Shown here piece after piece: positions 10,176 to 22,360 of a stretch of 64,000 nucleotides of DNA. A program made the position numbers and the translations under genes. The notes below the pieces were generated by a model. The model was not told the origin of the DNA and did no database searches. It saw only the letters and a program-made list of their open reading frames with translations. Positions within the stretch are counted from its first letter, which is position 1. Each line of letters opens with the position of its first letter. Origin of the DNA: Heracleum sosnowskyi (lineage: Eukaryota > Streptophyta > Magnoliopsida > Apiales > Apiaceae); assembly GCA_030848705.1 (NCBI GenBank), contig CM061238.1, positions 31,278,655 through 31,342,654 of the forward strand, written 5' to 3'.

Positions 10176-12747
10176 TCAATTAGAAAGATTTAACATCCCA
10201 AGTTCACCAACCAACTTTGAGAAAGTGGATTCATCAAGCGGTTTAGTAAAGATGTCTGCAACTTGTTCCTCTGTGGGTACAAAGTGTAACTCCACAGTTC
10301 CATTCATGACATGCTCTCGGATAAAATGATACCTGATGTCGATGTGCTTCGTCCTCGAGTGTTGCACTGGGTTGTTAGAGATTGCTATGGCACTTGTGTT
10401 GTCGCAAAATATTGGAATCTTTGTCAACAAAAGCCCATAGTCACGGAGTTGGTTTCTCATCCACAAGATCTGAGCACAGCAGCTACCAGTAGCAATGTAT
10501 TCAGCCTCAGCTGTTGATGTGGACACTGAATGCTGCTTCTTGCTATACCAGGAAACTAACCTTCTTCCAAGAAACTGACAGCTTCCTGAAGTACTCTTCC
10601 GATCAATCTTACAACCTGCAAAATCAGAGTCTGTGTATCCAATAAGATCAAATCATGTATCTTTAGGGTACCAAATTCCAAGATTTGGGGTCCCCTTAAG
10701 ATATCTAAATATTCGCTTAACAACTATTAGATGAGATTCTTTAGGATCAGACTGAAACCTAGCACACAAGCATGTTGCAAACATTATATCTGGTCTACTT
10801 ACAGTGAGATAAAGTAATGAGCCTATCATACCTCTGTAGCCTGTGATGCCAACCTTCTTACCAGTTTCATCCTTATCAAGCTTAGTGGCAGTTGGCATAG
10901 GAGTCTTTGCTGTAGATGAGTCTTCCATTTGATACTTCTTAAGAAGATATTTGATGTACTTGGACTGACAAATGAATATACCATCTTGCCTTTGATACAC
11001 TTGCAGTCCAAGAAAGAATGACAATTCACCCATCATACTCATTTCATATCGACTCTGCATTAACTTAGCAAATCTCTTGCATAGATCATCATTAGTAGAA
11101 CCAAATATTATGTCATCAACATATACTTGCACCAATATCAAATCATTTTTGTGCTTTTTGTAAAAGAGAGTTTTGTCTACAACACCTCTTGTAAAATCAT
11201 TTTCAAGTAAGAATTCGGAGAGAGTGTCATACCATGTCCTTGGAGCTTGTTTGAGTCCATAGAGAGCTTTGAATAGAAAGTACACAAAGTCTGCCAGTTT
11301 TGAATCCTTAAAACCTGGAGGTTGTTCCACATACACTTCTTCTTCTAACTCTCCGTTCAGAAAAGCACTCTTCACATCCATTTGATATACCTTGTAATTG
11401 GAATGTGCTGCGAATGCCAGAAACATTTTGATGGCCTCAAGTCTTGCTACTGGTGCATAGGTTTCATCATAATCTATACCCTCTTCTTGAGAGTAACCTT
11501 TAGCAACCAGTCTGGCTTTGTTTCTCGTTACAATGCCATCTTCATCCAACTTATTTCTGAATACCCATCTTGTTCCAATAACAGATTTTCCCTTAGGCCT
11601 GGGTACCAGCTTCCAAACTTTCTGCCTTTCAAACTGATTGAGTTCCTCTTGCATAGAAATCACCCAATCTGGATCATCTAGAGCATCTTCAACTCTCTTA
11701 GGTTCTGTTTCTGAAAGAAACCCAGAATAGTGACATTCATTTTGTGATGTTCTCCTAGTTCTCACTCCTGTGTCCGGATCACCAATGATCAAGTGAAAGG
11801 GATGATCTCTATTCCATACCCTTTGTCTTGGCAGATGCGATCTTGATGATTCTCCTTGTTCTAGATGTTGTGGAGTGTGACTAGTTGATCCTTCTCCTGC
11901 TCCCCCTGAGTTGTTGACGGTATGATCTGTTGACCCTGTTGATTGACTAGTGGATCCAGTAGTGGTTTGAGTATGTCCACTACTATCACTACTTGGTCCA
12001 GAATCATTTTCATTATCATTATTATTAATAACTGTAACAACTTCAGGTTCTTCTTCAATGTCAGAGAGATCTCCTGATAAATTTTCAAATATCAAGGATT
12101 CAGAGTTCTCTCTTGTTTGCAGGCCTGGTCTTTTGGTGTCGTCAAATGTTACATTTAAGCTTTCCAACACCTTCTTATCTTCAATCACATATACCCTGAA
12201 AGCCTTAGATTCCAGAGAATAGCCCAGAAAAATGCCTTCATCTGCTTTGGCATCAAACTTGCCAAGATGTTCTCCATCTTTAAGTACAAAGCACTTTGCA
12301 CCAAACACATGAAAGTACTTCAGTGTTGGTTTCTTGTTGGTCATTAACTCATACGGAGTCTTTTCATGATCTTTGTTGATCAGGGTTCGATTCTGAGTGT
12401 AGCAAGCTGTATTCACTGCTTCAGCCCAAAAGTAAGTGGGAAGTTTTGATTCACTCAACATGGTCCTTGTTGCTTCAACCAAGGTCTTGTTCTTCCTTTC
12501 CACTACTCCATTCTGTTGAGGAGTTCTTGGTGCTGAATACTGTCTTGATATTCCTTTCTCTGAGCAGAAACCATTAAGAACTGCATTCTTGAATTCAGTT
12601 CCATTGTCTGGTCTGATTGTCCGCACAGGTAGCCTAGCTTCCACTTCTATCTTCTTGATGTGATCAATGATTAGTTGTGTTGCTTCATCCTTTGATTGTA
12701 AGAACAACACCCTTGTGTACTTGGAGTAGTCATCCACCATCACCAAT
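10176..12747 (-). pseudogene. pol: pol of B: integrase core to RNase H (3' part)
   Basis: This continues the B polyprotein whose start lies at 58035-58715, across element C. Order: most of the integrase core (second catalytic Asp in RPDNGTEF; Glu in QQNGVVERKNKTL), a Ser/Thr/Asn-rich linker, reverse transcriptase with the YVDD active site in VYVDDIIFGSTN, and RNase H with STSTAEAEY and the ending ADIFTKPLDESTF. A single in-frame TGA at 10653-10655 separates RT from RNase H, with the same frame open on both sides. Together with the C insertion this makes the gene non-functional. It acted in the cytoplasmic particle and at nuclear integration. Confidence 0.9.
12743..12747. other. Target-site duplication of C, left copy
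   Basis: CCAAT stands directly before the C LTR (12748). The identical CCAAT follows the other C LTR end at 58035-58039. The B pol frame ends here inside the integrase core and its upstream part is found beyond 58034, confirming the insertion point. Confidence 0.93.
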
Positions 12748-13763
12748 TGTTAATCCCAAATGACCTAACAGAATTGTAGAAGGGGGGGTTGAATACAATT
12801 CTAGATATTTTAAACTTAAAACAACTTTTAAATAAATTAACACATAAAATAAAAACACAAGCAAATATAAAATTTCAGTTGGATGTTTTGAGGATCCAAC
12901 TAAGATGTTTTTATTGCGGAAATAATATGTGTTACAAAAGTATCACAGCTGCTCAGTTCCTGATTTAGAGTGAGAGTGCTCTTGAAAGAAGCTAATACAA
13001 ACTATTTTTATCTCACTCACATATCTTACAAATGAACTGCTACACTTGGTTATATATTCCAAGTTTACAATGCTATTTTTGGCTACTCAAAAATAAATTA
13101 AAGGTAACCGTCAGTAGCTTGCTTTTCATCCCTTTTGTCCAATGGTCCTTGGAGATCTTGTATTTTGTCTTCATGCTTATTATGATCACACTCAAGAACC
13201 TAATTGGAAATTGGAATGTTTCCTCATTCCCAGTGTCCATTTTGATGGCTTCCAATGCAAAGTACACTTCTACATCAGCTTTTGATCTGTCAGAAAACTG
13301 TCACTATCACTTTGTCAACTATTCAGAAAAGTGATAATGATTCGTTGATAGCAGTGAGATGTGTTTCGTTGATAGCTTTATTCTTCATTCCGTTGATGGT
13401 ATATTCCTCATTTCGTTGATAGAGTAATCTTCATTCCGTTGATAGAATAATCTTCATTCCGTTGACATGTCTTCACTTAGGCAAAATTACAAGGCACAAT
13501 ATATTTACACTTAACCAACCTATTTTGCCTATCTAGTACTTAGTCAACATGACTTAGAAAACCTATCTAATACCTACAACAAATGTATATCAACCAGTGA
13601 AGTATTGTACAGTGCAATTGCTACATCACTCATTTCGTTGATGAGCTACCTATCAACGAAAGCTGCAAAGCATACCATTCCGTTGACAGTTACAAAAAGT
13701 GACTTAACACAAAATCTACTAAGTGTTTTTATAATTATCATCAAGAACAAAATATTCCTAACA
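12748..13763 (-). repeat. 3' LTR of C
   Basis: The 1,016-bp LTR begins TGTTAATCCC and ends TTCCTAACA on the plus strand. The C motif (T/C)CGTTGA(T/C) or its complement occurs nine times, in two groups (13339-13465 and 13634-13690). A minus-strand TATA-like AATATATA lies near 13051-13059. The partner LTR is the one split by D. Confidence 0.92.
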
Positions 13764-13777
13764 ATCTCCCCCAATTT
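13764..13777 (-). other. Polypurine tract of C
   Basis: The minus strand reads AAATTGGGGGAGAT directly before the 3' LTR. About 186 bases of 3' untranslated sequence separate it from the AORF stop at 13964. Confidence 0.82.
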
Positions 13778-13963
13778 ATGACTGATAGAATAACAGCCAT
13801 AAATCAAGAGCCTTGATGATAACAAAAACACTTAGACAAATTATAAGTTACAAAAGTAGAATTTGTATTGAGCTTCATGATTTATTGAAAATTGACTGAA
13901 CACAAATTAGAAATTCTTACAATACAAGTGCACAGAGCTGCTCCTCTATCCTGGGCAGATTTA

Positions 13964-15757
13964 TCAACTTTGTCTCTGTGGCCTTGTTTTCTTCCCCTTC
14001 CTTGCATTATTCTCCTCAATCTGAGCTTGGAGCCTCCTGTAGAAAATCTTCTCTTCTTCATCTTGTTCACCCAACTTGGATTGCATGAATCTTAGAGTTT
14101 CATTAGATGCCTTTTCCAATTGGTCCTCCATTCTGAAGAATCTTCTGCAGTTGTCCTTGTCTCTGAATTCCATCATCCAAAAGGGTTGGAGATGAATTTT
14201 CTTTCCTGATTGAGGGACCTTTAGAACCCTGGGAAGTGCATCATGTTTGTTCCAGCTAGCTTTGATTTGACAAATCTTGGAGACAACCTCAGACTTGGCA
14301 GTTTTGGTGAACCCAAAATCTCTCTTTAAGCATTTGAACACCACAATCAGTGTCTGATAGTCTTCTCCTAGAATTCTGTGCAGAGGCCAGATTCTTTCCC
14401 TTCCACCCTTGTAGACAAACACTAATCTCTCTGGTAATTTCTGAGTGGCTGCTATCCCTCTCACTTCTACCAAGTCCTCAAGATATAGGTTTAAGTCAGA
14501 CTCCTCCTTTATGTCAGCAATGTAGATGAAGTCCTCTGGGTTTGTTGGTGGTTTCTCAACCTGTGGCCTCCTCACAAAAACTGGCTTAGCCTTAGAAGCC
14601 TTATGCTGTGATTTCTTCTTTGCATCCAACTCAATTAGAAATTTGGGAAAATTAGCTTCATCAAACTCAAAAGGCTCTTCCTTTGGCTCAATTGGTTGAT
14701 CATGAAAATTAACTGGATGTTCAGGATCACAAGCTAATTTTCCTCTAATGCTTTGATCTGAAAAATTTGAAGGCACAGCTGTTACAGGGGCATCTGTTAC
14801 AGTGTCTTGAGAATCATCCTTGTCAAAAGCCAAGTTTCTTTTAGCTCTTGCCTTGGGTTGCCTTGTACTTTTTCTCTTTCCCTTTGCTTCCTCAGCTTCA
14901 ACCCTAGCTCTTTCTTCTTGCTGTTTTTCCTCTTCATCAAGAGCTTGGGCAACTGCAAGAGCTTCCATGCTTGGCCTAGCTGATTCCTCAGCTTTAGCTT
15001 CAGCAAAATTTGGGTGACCAGCCCAAACACAAATCTCTTGCCCATTCTTGTAGATTTTTGCTCTTTGATTCCTCACTTTAGGCACATTGCTTTCCTTGCA
15101 TTTTCTGATAAGTTCACTCAGAATCTTGTGCTCATCTGGGAATGGAGGTGGATAGAATGTTCTAGCAATATTCTTGCCCTTTGGTTTAGCTGGGGATTTT
15201 GGAGATAAGCACCTTTGAAATGTAGTTGTGTCCACATCTCTAATACGTGAAGTTTGTCCCTTTTCTTTTCTTGGACCAGGAATCACTCCATGTAGAAGAG
15301 GTTTTAGATCATAAGAAGATTTAGTTTGTGGCTCCCATTCCGTTGACACTAAGACCATGGCATTCGTTGATGGAGCTGTAGAAGTAGCTTGATCCGTTGA
15401 TGGATGTTTGTTCCTTGCAGTTTCAGCTATCTTCTTAACCCTTGCATCTATGCTAGACCATTGTTCTTTTATCTGTTCTGCAAGTTGTAGTCTCATAGAT
15501 GCTTGTTGAATCAGGTCAATGCCATCCATTTTATCCTTTAGTGACTCCCCCATAGCTAATGGCTCTTGTGGTAAAGAAATGGCTGGGACCATAACTTTTG
15601 TGACTTGAATATTAAGCTCCTTAGATTTCTCCCCCTTTTTGTTATCATCAAGAGTAATGACAGGGAGACCTTGAGCTGCCACTAGCTGAGTCAAAAGTTG
15701 AGTTTGCTTCTCCTTTGCCTGCTGCATATGAGTTAATGTGGCTTCCACTTTGTCCAC
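13964..15757 (-). pseudogene. AORF of C, C-terminal third (597 codons)
   Basis: In the same frame as 15773-17848, separated by one TAA (15773-15775). It begins inside a coiled coil (VDKVEATLTHM...). It continues through a charged, Lys/Glu-rich region that includes three copies of the C motif (about 15349-15405). It ends with a folded-looking domain, IADIKEESDLNLYLEDL followed by ERLVFVYKGGRERIW and LIVVFKCLKRDFGF. That last stretch lines up by eye with EKLLYFMKDG...HYLLKWKN in the A-family AORF and FLEKGTF...TELK in B, the best evidence that the three AORFs are related. Function is unknown; no membrane segment is seen. Confidence 0.72.
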
Positions 15758-15772
15758 CCTAGAAGTAAGAGT

Positions 15773-17848
15773 TTACAAAGTAGTTGCCACCTCATTATCC
15801 TTGTTGAAGAAAGAGGTCATCCTAGCAACAGTGAGAAGTGGGAGTTTTTCATCAAGCCTCCTTGTTGTGGCATCCTTTAGATTGCCAATGGATTCCTTGA
15901 TTTCCCTGGCTTCAATCCTTGTCTGAAGCATCTGGAGTCTCTGAATTTCTAGAGAATCCATGATTGCCTTGTAGAATTTCTTTTCAGTGTCAGGTGCAGA
16001 CTCATGAGCCAAATATGCTTCATTATACTGCCTTGTGATGGCAGCATCTAAACCTTGATGTTCAAGCAAGTCTTGAGAAAGCCATCTTCGCTTGGGAGGC
16101 ACCACAGAAGTCCCAGTCTGTGCAGTAGTAGCCACCTGTAGAACAGCATCAAGGCTATCCTCGTCACTTGAAGAATCATCATATTCAAAACTTCCACCAT
16201 CTCTTGGAGACAAATTGGCAAGTGCATCCTTAGCCCTCATCATGGATGCAGTTGTATGAATAAGATTGAGTGACCTTTCTGCCTCCATATTGCCCTGTTG
16301 AGCCATGATTTGATAGGCTGGCACAGAATGAGTAATGGTTTCAGGATCCAAAGAAATGCTATCCAGAGTTTGTTGATAATGCTCTTGGAAAGTCAATTCT
16401 TTTTCTCCCTCATTAACCTCCATTAACTCACTTGCAATGGCTGGTTCCTTCCTTTGAGTATCTGTAGTCCCTTCTCTCTCTCCACTCTTTTCTTGCATCA
16501 TGGGCTCCCCATGGCTCACACCTCTCACACCCTCACCTTCACCTACTAAGGTGGAACTCTCAGTCTCTCCTTTTGCCTGGCTGGAAGAAATAGCCAGCCT
16601 CTCACTCTCATCCTCTCCTTTTGCCTGGCTGCAAGCCAGCCTCTCAGATTCACTCCCTTTCAATCCTAAAAGTGTTTCAACTACCACTAGATCATCGGCA
16701 CTAGTTGTGTGAACAACTTGATTTTCAAGAATAGGTGCAGAATGAGCTATCAACGGAATGGTAGTTTGAACTGTCAACGGTATGGATACCGTTGATGGAG
16801 AAACACTTGTCAATGAAAGAGACTGTTTCGTTGATGAAGTCAAGAAAGAATTTTGAGAAAGTGAAATTACAGTAGAATCTGTGGTGATTGATTTTAAAGA
16901 TGGTTCCACAGACCCTCTTGTAGCTTCAGAAAAAGATGATTGGTGGCCCAACAAATCACTTAACAAGTGATGACCACCAATTTCAGAGTGGGGCTTCTCC
17001 AAGAACAAAGTTGGAGAATCAGGAATAGATGAATGGATCATATCCACATCTAATGACTGTGTTGGTGAATTTTGTGGAGATGTCTCAATATTAATATTGA
17101 GAGAGTGGGACTGTAACCCCAGAGTAAAAATTGGGGCTACATCAAATTGAATTTGAGAAACTGGAATTGATGCTTCCGGTGTGTGTGCACCCTGTGTGAC
17201 CTGGGATTTTTGTCTTACCCTTCTTTGGTATTGGGAAATAGCTGTTTGGGGGCTACATGTGTCCCTTACCCTTTTGATGTGTGCTCTTGGAGGAGAGCTT
17301 GTTTCAATAACTACATCCTTTTGAGAGGATGCAATTAGACTTGTGCTAATATCCATATTACACATTGTGCCTTGTTGGGAAGACACAATGGGGCTAGTCT
17401 GGGAAACACTCACCTCTCCCACCTTATCCTTGGGGTTTCTTTGATTTTCACCCCTTCCCTCACCACTCACCACACCAGAAACACTCCCCTTGAGTTGTGT
17501 AGTGGATTTTACAACAGGTGCCTTTTGAGAAGCACCTGAGGTTGGCTTGGCAGATTTAGATTTTGTGGATTTAGGTCTAGTTGCAGGGGCAGGAGCCTGT
17601 TGGGTCACTGCTAAAGACTCCATTGCAACAAAAGTAGAAACAGTAGCAGAAACTGAAGTAACATTTAAATTAGCAAGTTGAGAAAGTGTTACCTCAATAA
17701 CTGGCAGATACACCATTGGGACATCACCATTGTGATTGAGCCTCAGGATGTCTGTTAGCACCCTCTTCTCTTGGACAAAACAGTCAAACCTGGAATTTGG
17801 GTTAGAGATAACTAATGGTGTTGGACTAACATGGTTAGCCAACATCAT
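15773..17848 (-). pseudogene. AORF of C, disordered middle part (691 codons)
   Basis: Ser/Thr/Pro/Gln-rich, mostly low-complexity sequence typical of intrinsic disorder. Five copies of the C motif, in both orientations, lie inside the coding sequence at 16747-16835. The frame ends at a single TAA. Upstream, the N-terminal domain (17856-18473) is in another frame; the shift falls near an A-rich run (TTCTTTTTTCC on the plus strand, about 17870-17881), probably a one-base slip. The first ATG here is therefore not the real start. Confidence 0.7.
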
Positions 17849-17855
17849 TAGAAAT

Positions 17856-18473
17856 CTAGCATAATAAATATTCTTTTTTCCTAGATTTCTTATCTCCTAA
17901 CTTAGCACCTAGTTCATACATCAATTGAGTGCTAAAATTATAATACTTATCAGTGAGAAGCATGGTAAGCAAAATCAGAATGGAGTTAGTTAAAGCATCA
18001 AAATTACTAATTTTACCAGAAAATACTTTAATAAAAGCATCTGCTAAATAACTCCACTCTCTTACCAGGCCTCTCCTAATAATTTTACCTAAATTCTCAG
18101 TAGGCAAAGAGTAATTTATTGAATTAAGCATGTTAACAATTTCAGCATGTGTTGGTAAAGCTAAGCAATTATTCTCAGGAATGTGAAGACATGCTTGCAA
18201 TACATCTGAATTCACAATATACTCTTTACCTTGAATGGTGAATTGCAAGGTGCAGTTTGTCCCACTATACTCGCAGGAGGTCCAAATCTCCTCTATGATT
18301 TCATTGTAGAGCGGAGTGGAGTGAAACATCGCGTAACTGAGTTTGCAATTCATCAAGAAATCCATCATCTTGTGAAAGATTTTGTTCGGGCTTTCCTTGA
18401 CAACAAATGGAATGGAGTTGTTCTTCTCGTAAATGAACCCTCCAGCAGACATGAGTTTGACTATGGGTGCCAT
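17856..18473 (-). pseudogene. AORF of C, N-terminal domain
   Basis: I place the start at the ATG at 18473 (MAPIVKLMSAGG; context AACAATGGC), not at the in-frame codon 35 residues upstream, because the upstream part lies in a pyrimidine-rich leader just after a TATA-like box. About 205 residues. It has YIVNSDVLQACLHIP, equivalent to LHLP in A2 and LHFP in B, then REWSYLADAFIKVFSGKISNFDAL, resembling KEWNFFFDTISRCF...SNFDAL in A2. This N-terminal module may belong with the plant-transposon-associated domains of unknown function; a profile search would decide. The reading frame shifts after the module. Confidence 0.7.
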
Positions 18474-19010
18474 TGTTGAGTGAAGAAAAGCTCGAACTTT
18501 ATTTTGCTTTGAGAGAGAAGAAGTAAGAAAGCCTTTGGAAATTTTGAGAGCAAGGTAGAAAAGAATTAAAGAAAACAAAATTTCTTAAATACTCCCCCAA
18601 AATTTCTCAAAAATTAAGTCCAATAATGATTATAAATTACTGGATTGGCTTAAAAATCTAACCGTTACGATTAAACTATTACCATGATTTATACTTACAG
18701 GGGTGTATGCATAGATCGTGGTAAAAAGACGTGCAAATTTCAACGGTTCAGATTGATAGTGCTATATCAACGAATCAGAATTGGGCGTTTGAGGTCCCGT
18801 CTATTTCGTTGATAAAGCTACATTTTGTTGACATAAAAGAGCTGTCAACGAAACACCCAGAAAAATGCTAAGACTGTCAACGGAATGAGACATTCGTTGA
18901 CATAGTAATTTTGACTTAGACAAAATTCACTTTTTCCTGAGAAAATTAATTCACAGAAAATCATCGCAAATTTCTGGCTGCAATTTAACTTGCAAAAATC
19001 TCAAAAATAA
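18474..19010 (-). other. Leader of the AORF and pol-AORF spacer of C
   Basis: The stretch between the pol stop (19011) and the AORF ATG holds no gene. The AORF-proximal 110 bases are a CT-rich leader. Further up, 18766-18905 carries six copies of the C motif or close variants, in both orientations. With 537 bases between pol and AORF, stop-codon readthrough from pol is not a possible route to the AORF. Confidence 0.75.
18585..18591 (-). promoter_or_regulatory. TATA-like box upstream of the C AORF
   Basis: The minus strand reads GGGGGAGTATTTAAG, about 112 bases before the chosen ATG, a normal distance for a plant core promoter and leader. The preceding GGGGGAG also resembles the element's PPT, so a second plus-strand priming role is possible. 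Confidence 0.4.
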
Positions 19011-22000
19011 TTAAGAGAAATTTAGCATACCTAGCTCACTTACTAGTCTTGAGAATGTTGATTCATCAAGTGGCTTGGTAAAGATGTCTGCAAGTTGTTG
19101 TTCACTTGGAACAAAATGTAACTCCACAGTACCATTCATAACATGTTCTCTAATGAAATGATACTTGATGTCAATGTGCTTGGTCCTTGAATGCTGCACT
19201 GGATTCTCAGTAATGGCAATAGCACTAGTGTTATCACAGAAGATAGGAATTTTCTCAACTCTTAATCCATAATCAAGTAGTTGATTTTTCATCCATAAAA
19301 TCTGTGCACAACAACTTCCAGCTGCAATGTACTCAGCCTCAGCTGTGGAGGTAGAAACTGAGTTTTGTTTCTTGCTGAACCATGACACAAGCTTGTTTCC
19401 TAGGAATTGACAGGTGCCAGTTGTGCTTTTCCTGTCAATTTTACATCCTGCATAATCTGCATCTGAATAACCAATTAGTTCAAAGCCAGATTCTCTAGGA
19501 TACCAAATGCCAAGGTTTGGTGTTCCTTTGAGATATCTGAAAATTCTTTTAATAGCTACTAAATGGGATTCCCTAGGATCATCCTGAAATCTAGCACATA
19601 GACATGTAGCAAACATAATATCAGGTCTACTAGCTGTTAAATATAAAAGTGAGCCTACCATGCCTCTGTAACTTGAAATGTCCACAGATTTTTCCTTAGT
19701 ATTCAATTCAAGTTTGGTGGCAGTAGGCATGGGAGTTTTGGCAGGAGAGCATTCCATTAAGTTAAATTTCTTCAACAAATCATGAATATATTTTGTTTGA
19801 CTAATGAAAATGCCTTCATTAACTTGCTTCACTTGGAGACCAAGAAAATAAGTTAATTCTCCCATCATGCTCATTTCATATTTACTTTGCATAAGCTTGG
19901 CAAACTTTTGACAAAGTTTTTCATCTGTAGACCCAAAAATTATGTCATCTACATAAATTTGAACAAGTATAGTAGAGTCATTCACAATCCTATGAAAAAG
20001 AGTTTTATCTACAGTACCTCTAGTGAAGTGATTCTCAAGGAGGAACTGTGAGAGTGTGTCATACCAGGCTCTAGGTGCTTGTTTCAAACCATAGAGTGCT
20101 TTGAGGAGGAAGTACACATATTCTGGAAAATCATCATCTTCAAAACCAGGAGGTTGACTCACATACACCTCCTCTTCCAATTCCCCATTCAGAAAAGCAC
20201 TCTTCACATCCATTTGATAAGCCTTGAAATTGGCATGGGCTGCATAGGCTAGGAAAATCCTTATTGCTTCTAGTCTTGCAACAGGAGCAAAGGTTTCATC
20301 AAAATCAATTCCCTCTTCCTGTGAGTAGCCTTTTGCAACCAATCTAACTTTGTTCCTTGTGACTATGCCATTTTCATCCATCTTGTTTCTGAACACCCAT
20401 TTTGTGCCTATAACACTCCTGTCCTTAGGCTTGGGCACCAGCTTCCAAACTTTGTTTCTCTCAAATTGGTTTAGCTCCTCTTGCATAGCTAAAACCCAAT
20501 CTGGATCTAGAAGTGCATCCTCAACTTTCTTTGGCTCATCTTGAGACAGAAAGCTACTATATAGACATTCCTCTTGAGTTGCTCTTCTAGTTTGGACTTT
20601 TGAAGAAACATCACCTATAATGAGTTCAAAGGGATGATCTTTAGTCCATTTCCTTGAGGGAGGTAGATTAGCTCTAGAAGATGTAGCTTCATGATCATGG
20701 TTGCCTTGATTAGATATTTGTCCTTGAGAAACTCCCCCTGAGTTTGTTGTCCCTAAGTGATCATTCCTAGAAGCATTTCCATGACTGTCAACGGAATGCC
20801 CATTTTGACTGTCAACGAAATGCTCATTTTGTATGTCAACGAATCCTCCACCATGACTGTCAACGGAATGACCATTTGGTCTGCTAGAAGCTATTCTTTT
20901 CAATCTTAACGCAGCAATTTCATCTTCACTGCTGCTTTCATCTGTGCTAGACACAACAACTTTAGGCTGTTTCTCAATAGCCTTAACATGATTCACTTGA
21001 TCTCCTTCCTCATTCTCAAAAGAAAGACTTTCATGGAAACCTTCATCACAGAGACCTTGAGTTTTGAGATCATCAAAAACAACATGTATAGATTCCATAA
21101 CAATGTTAGTTCTGAGATTATAGACTCTGTAAGCTTTCCCTGCTACATATCCCACAAATATTGCTTCATCTACCTTTGCTTCAAATTTCCCCAAATGCTC
21201 AGCTTGATTTCTCAGAACAAAGCACTTGCATCCAAAGACACGAAGAAAGTCCAATAGTGGCTTCTTTCTTTTGAGTAGTTGATAAGGGGTCATTCCCTTG
21301 GCTTGATTAATCAAAGAAATATTTTGAGTGAAGCAAGCTGTGTTAACTACCTCAGCCCAAAAATAAGTTGGTAACTTTGATTCATCTAGCATTGTCCTTG
21401 CAGCTTCAATAAGTGTTCTGTTTTTCCTTTCAACTACACCATTTTGCTGTGGTGTCCTTGCTGCTGAAAATTCATGCAAAATACCATTTTCTTCACAGAA
21501 CATTTTCATAGTTGAATTCTTGAACTCTGTCCCATTGTCACTCCTAATCCTTCTTACTTTGAAATCAGGATGATTGTTTACCATCTTGATGTGATTGATA
21601 ATGATTTCACTTACCTCATCTTTGGAGAGCAAAAAGAAAGTCCATGTAAATCTAGAAAAATCATCAACAATCACAAGACAATATTTCTTCTTTGAGATGG
21701 ACATGACATTTACAGGGCCAAATAGATCCATATGAAGAAACTCAAGCTGTTGGACAATTGATGACTCTGTCTTGCTTTTGAATGATGCCTTCTTTTGTTT
21801 CCCTTTTTGACAGGCATCACACAAACCATCCTTTGAGAATTCCACCTGTGGAATTCCTCTAGCAAGATCTTTCCTCACCAAGTCATTCATAACCTTAAAA
21901 TTCAAATGAGACAATTTCTTGTGCCATAGCCAGCTTTCATCCTTGCTTGCCTTGCTGAAAAGACAAGTGATGGTTTCTGGACTTGTGCTACTAAAGTCAG

Positions 22001-22346
22001 CAATGTACACATTCCCTCTTCTGAATCCAGTCATTACCACATTGTTGTTTCCACCTTTAGAAACAACACAGGCTTCTTTTGAAAAAGTAACTAAAAATTC
22101 TTTATCACAAAGTTGGCTGATACTAAGCAAATTGTGCTTTAGACCATCCACCAATGCAACCTCATCAATGATGACATTTTCTCTTGAAATCAAGCCATAT
22201 CCCTTGGTGTAGCCTTTGCTGTCATCTCCAAAAGCAATACAAGGGCCAGCTCTTTCCTGGAACTCTGTGAGCAGGGTAGGATCACCAGTCATGTGTCTTG
22301 AACAACCACTATCCAAGTACCAAAGATTCCTTTTGTCTCCCTGCAC
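19011..22346 (-). CDS. pol: pol of C: intact copia polyprotein (PR-IN-RT-RNase H)
   Basis: The only intact pol in the window, about 1,111 codons. Approximate order: aspartic protease with LDSGCSRHMTGD (residues 9-20); GAG-pre-integrase with LWHKKLSHLNF and CDACQKGK (135-180); integrase core with catalytic Asp in LHMDLFGPVN (about 203), DNGTEF and Glu in QQNGVVERKN (about 298); a linker with four VDSH/VDIQ-type repeats encoded by the C motif (about 488-522); RT with YVDD (about 797); RNase H ending ADIFTKPLDEST (about 960-1108). PR, IN, RT order and the LDSGCSRHMTG motif indicate the SIRE lineage. There is no ATG before the protease: the frame opens with TTT TAT TGT GTG CAG GGA after a TGA, so pol must be reached by splicing, internal initiation or recoding. 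Confidence 0.95.
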   Translation of the reverse strand: MQGDKRNLWYLDSGCSRHMTGDPTLLTEFQERAGPCIAFGDDSKGYTKGYGLISRENVIIDEVALVDGLKHNLLSISQLCDKEFLVTFSKEACVVSKGGNNNVVMTGFRRGNVYIADFSSTSPETITCLFSKASKDESWLWHKKLSHLNFKVMNDLVRKDLARGIPQVEFSKDGLCDACQKGKQKKASFKSKTESSIVQQLEFLHMDLFGPVNVMSISKKKYCLVIVDDFSRFTWTFFLLSKDEVSEIIINHIKMVNNHPDFKVRRIRSDNGTEFKNSTMKMFCEENGILHEFSAARTPQQNGVVERKNRTLIEAARTMLDESKLPTYFWAEVVNTACFTQNISLINQAKGMTPYQLLKRKKPLLDFLRVFGCKCFVLRNQAEHLGKFEAKVDEAIFVGYVAGKAYRVYNLRTNIVMESIHVVFDDLKTQGLCDEGFHESLSFENEEGDQVNHVKAIEKQPKVVVSSTDESSSEDEIAALRLKRIASSRPNGHSVDSHGGGFVDIQNEHFVDSQNGHSVDSHGNASRNDHLGTTNSGGVSQGQISNQGNHDHEATSSRANLPPSRKWTKDHPFELIIGDVSSKVQTRRATQEECLYSSFLSQDEPKKVEDALLDPDWVLAMQEELNQFERNKVWKLVPKPKDRSVIGTKWVFRNKMDENGIVTRNKVRLVAKGYSQEEGIDFDETFAPVARLEAIRIFLAYAAHANFKAYQMDVKSAFLNGELEEEVYVSQPPGFEDDDFPEYVYFLLKALYGLKQAPRAWYDTLSQFLLENHFTRGTVDKTLFHRIVNDSTILVQIYVDDIIFGSTDEKLCQKFAKLMQSKYEMSMMGELTYFLGLQVKQVNEGIFISQTKYIHDLLKKFNLMECSPAKTPMPTATKLELNTKEKSVDISSYRGMVGSLLYLTASRPDIMFATCLCARFQDDPRESHLVAIKRIFRYLKGTPNLGIWYPRESGFELIGYSDADYAGCKIDRKSTTGTCQFLGNKLVSWFSKKQNSVSTSTAEAEYIAAGSCCAQILWMKNQLLDYGLRVEKIPIFCDNTSAIAITENPVQHSRTKHIDIKYHFIREHVMNGTVELHFVPSEQQLADIFTKPLDESTFSRLVSELGMLNFS

Positions 22347-22360
22347 ACAATAAAATCAAA

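Noticed and set aside
13032..13334. 100-codon plus-strand frame in the C 3' LTR (also 35690-35905)
   Set aside because: Antisense to the LTR, present in both LTRs only because they are copies, and without start context or composition of a gene.
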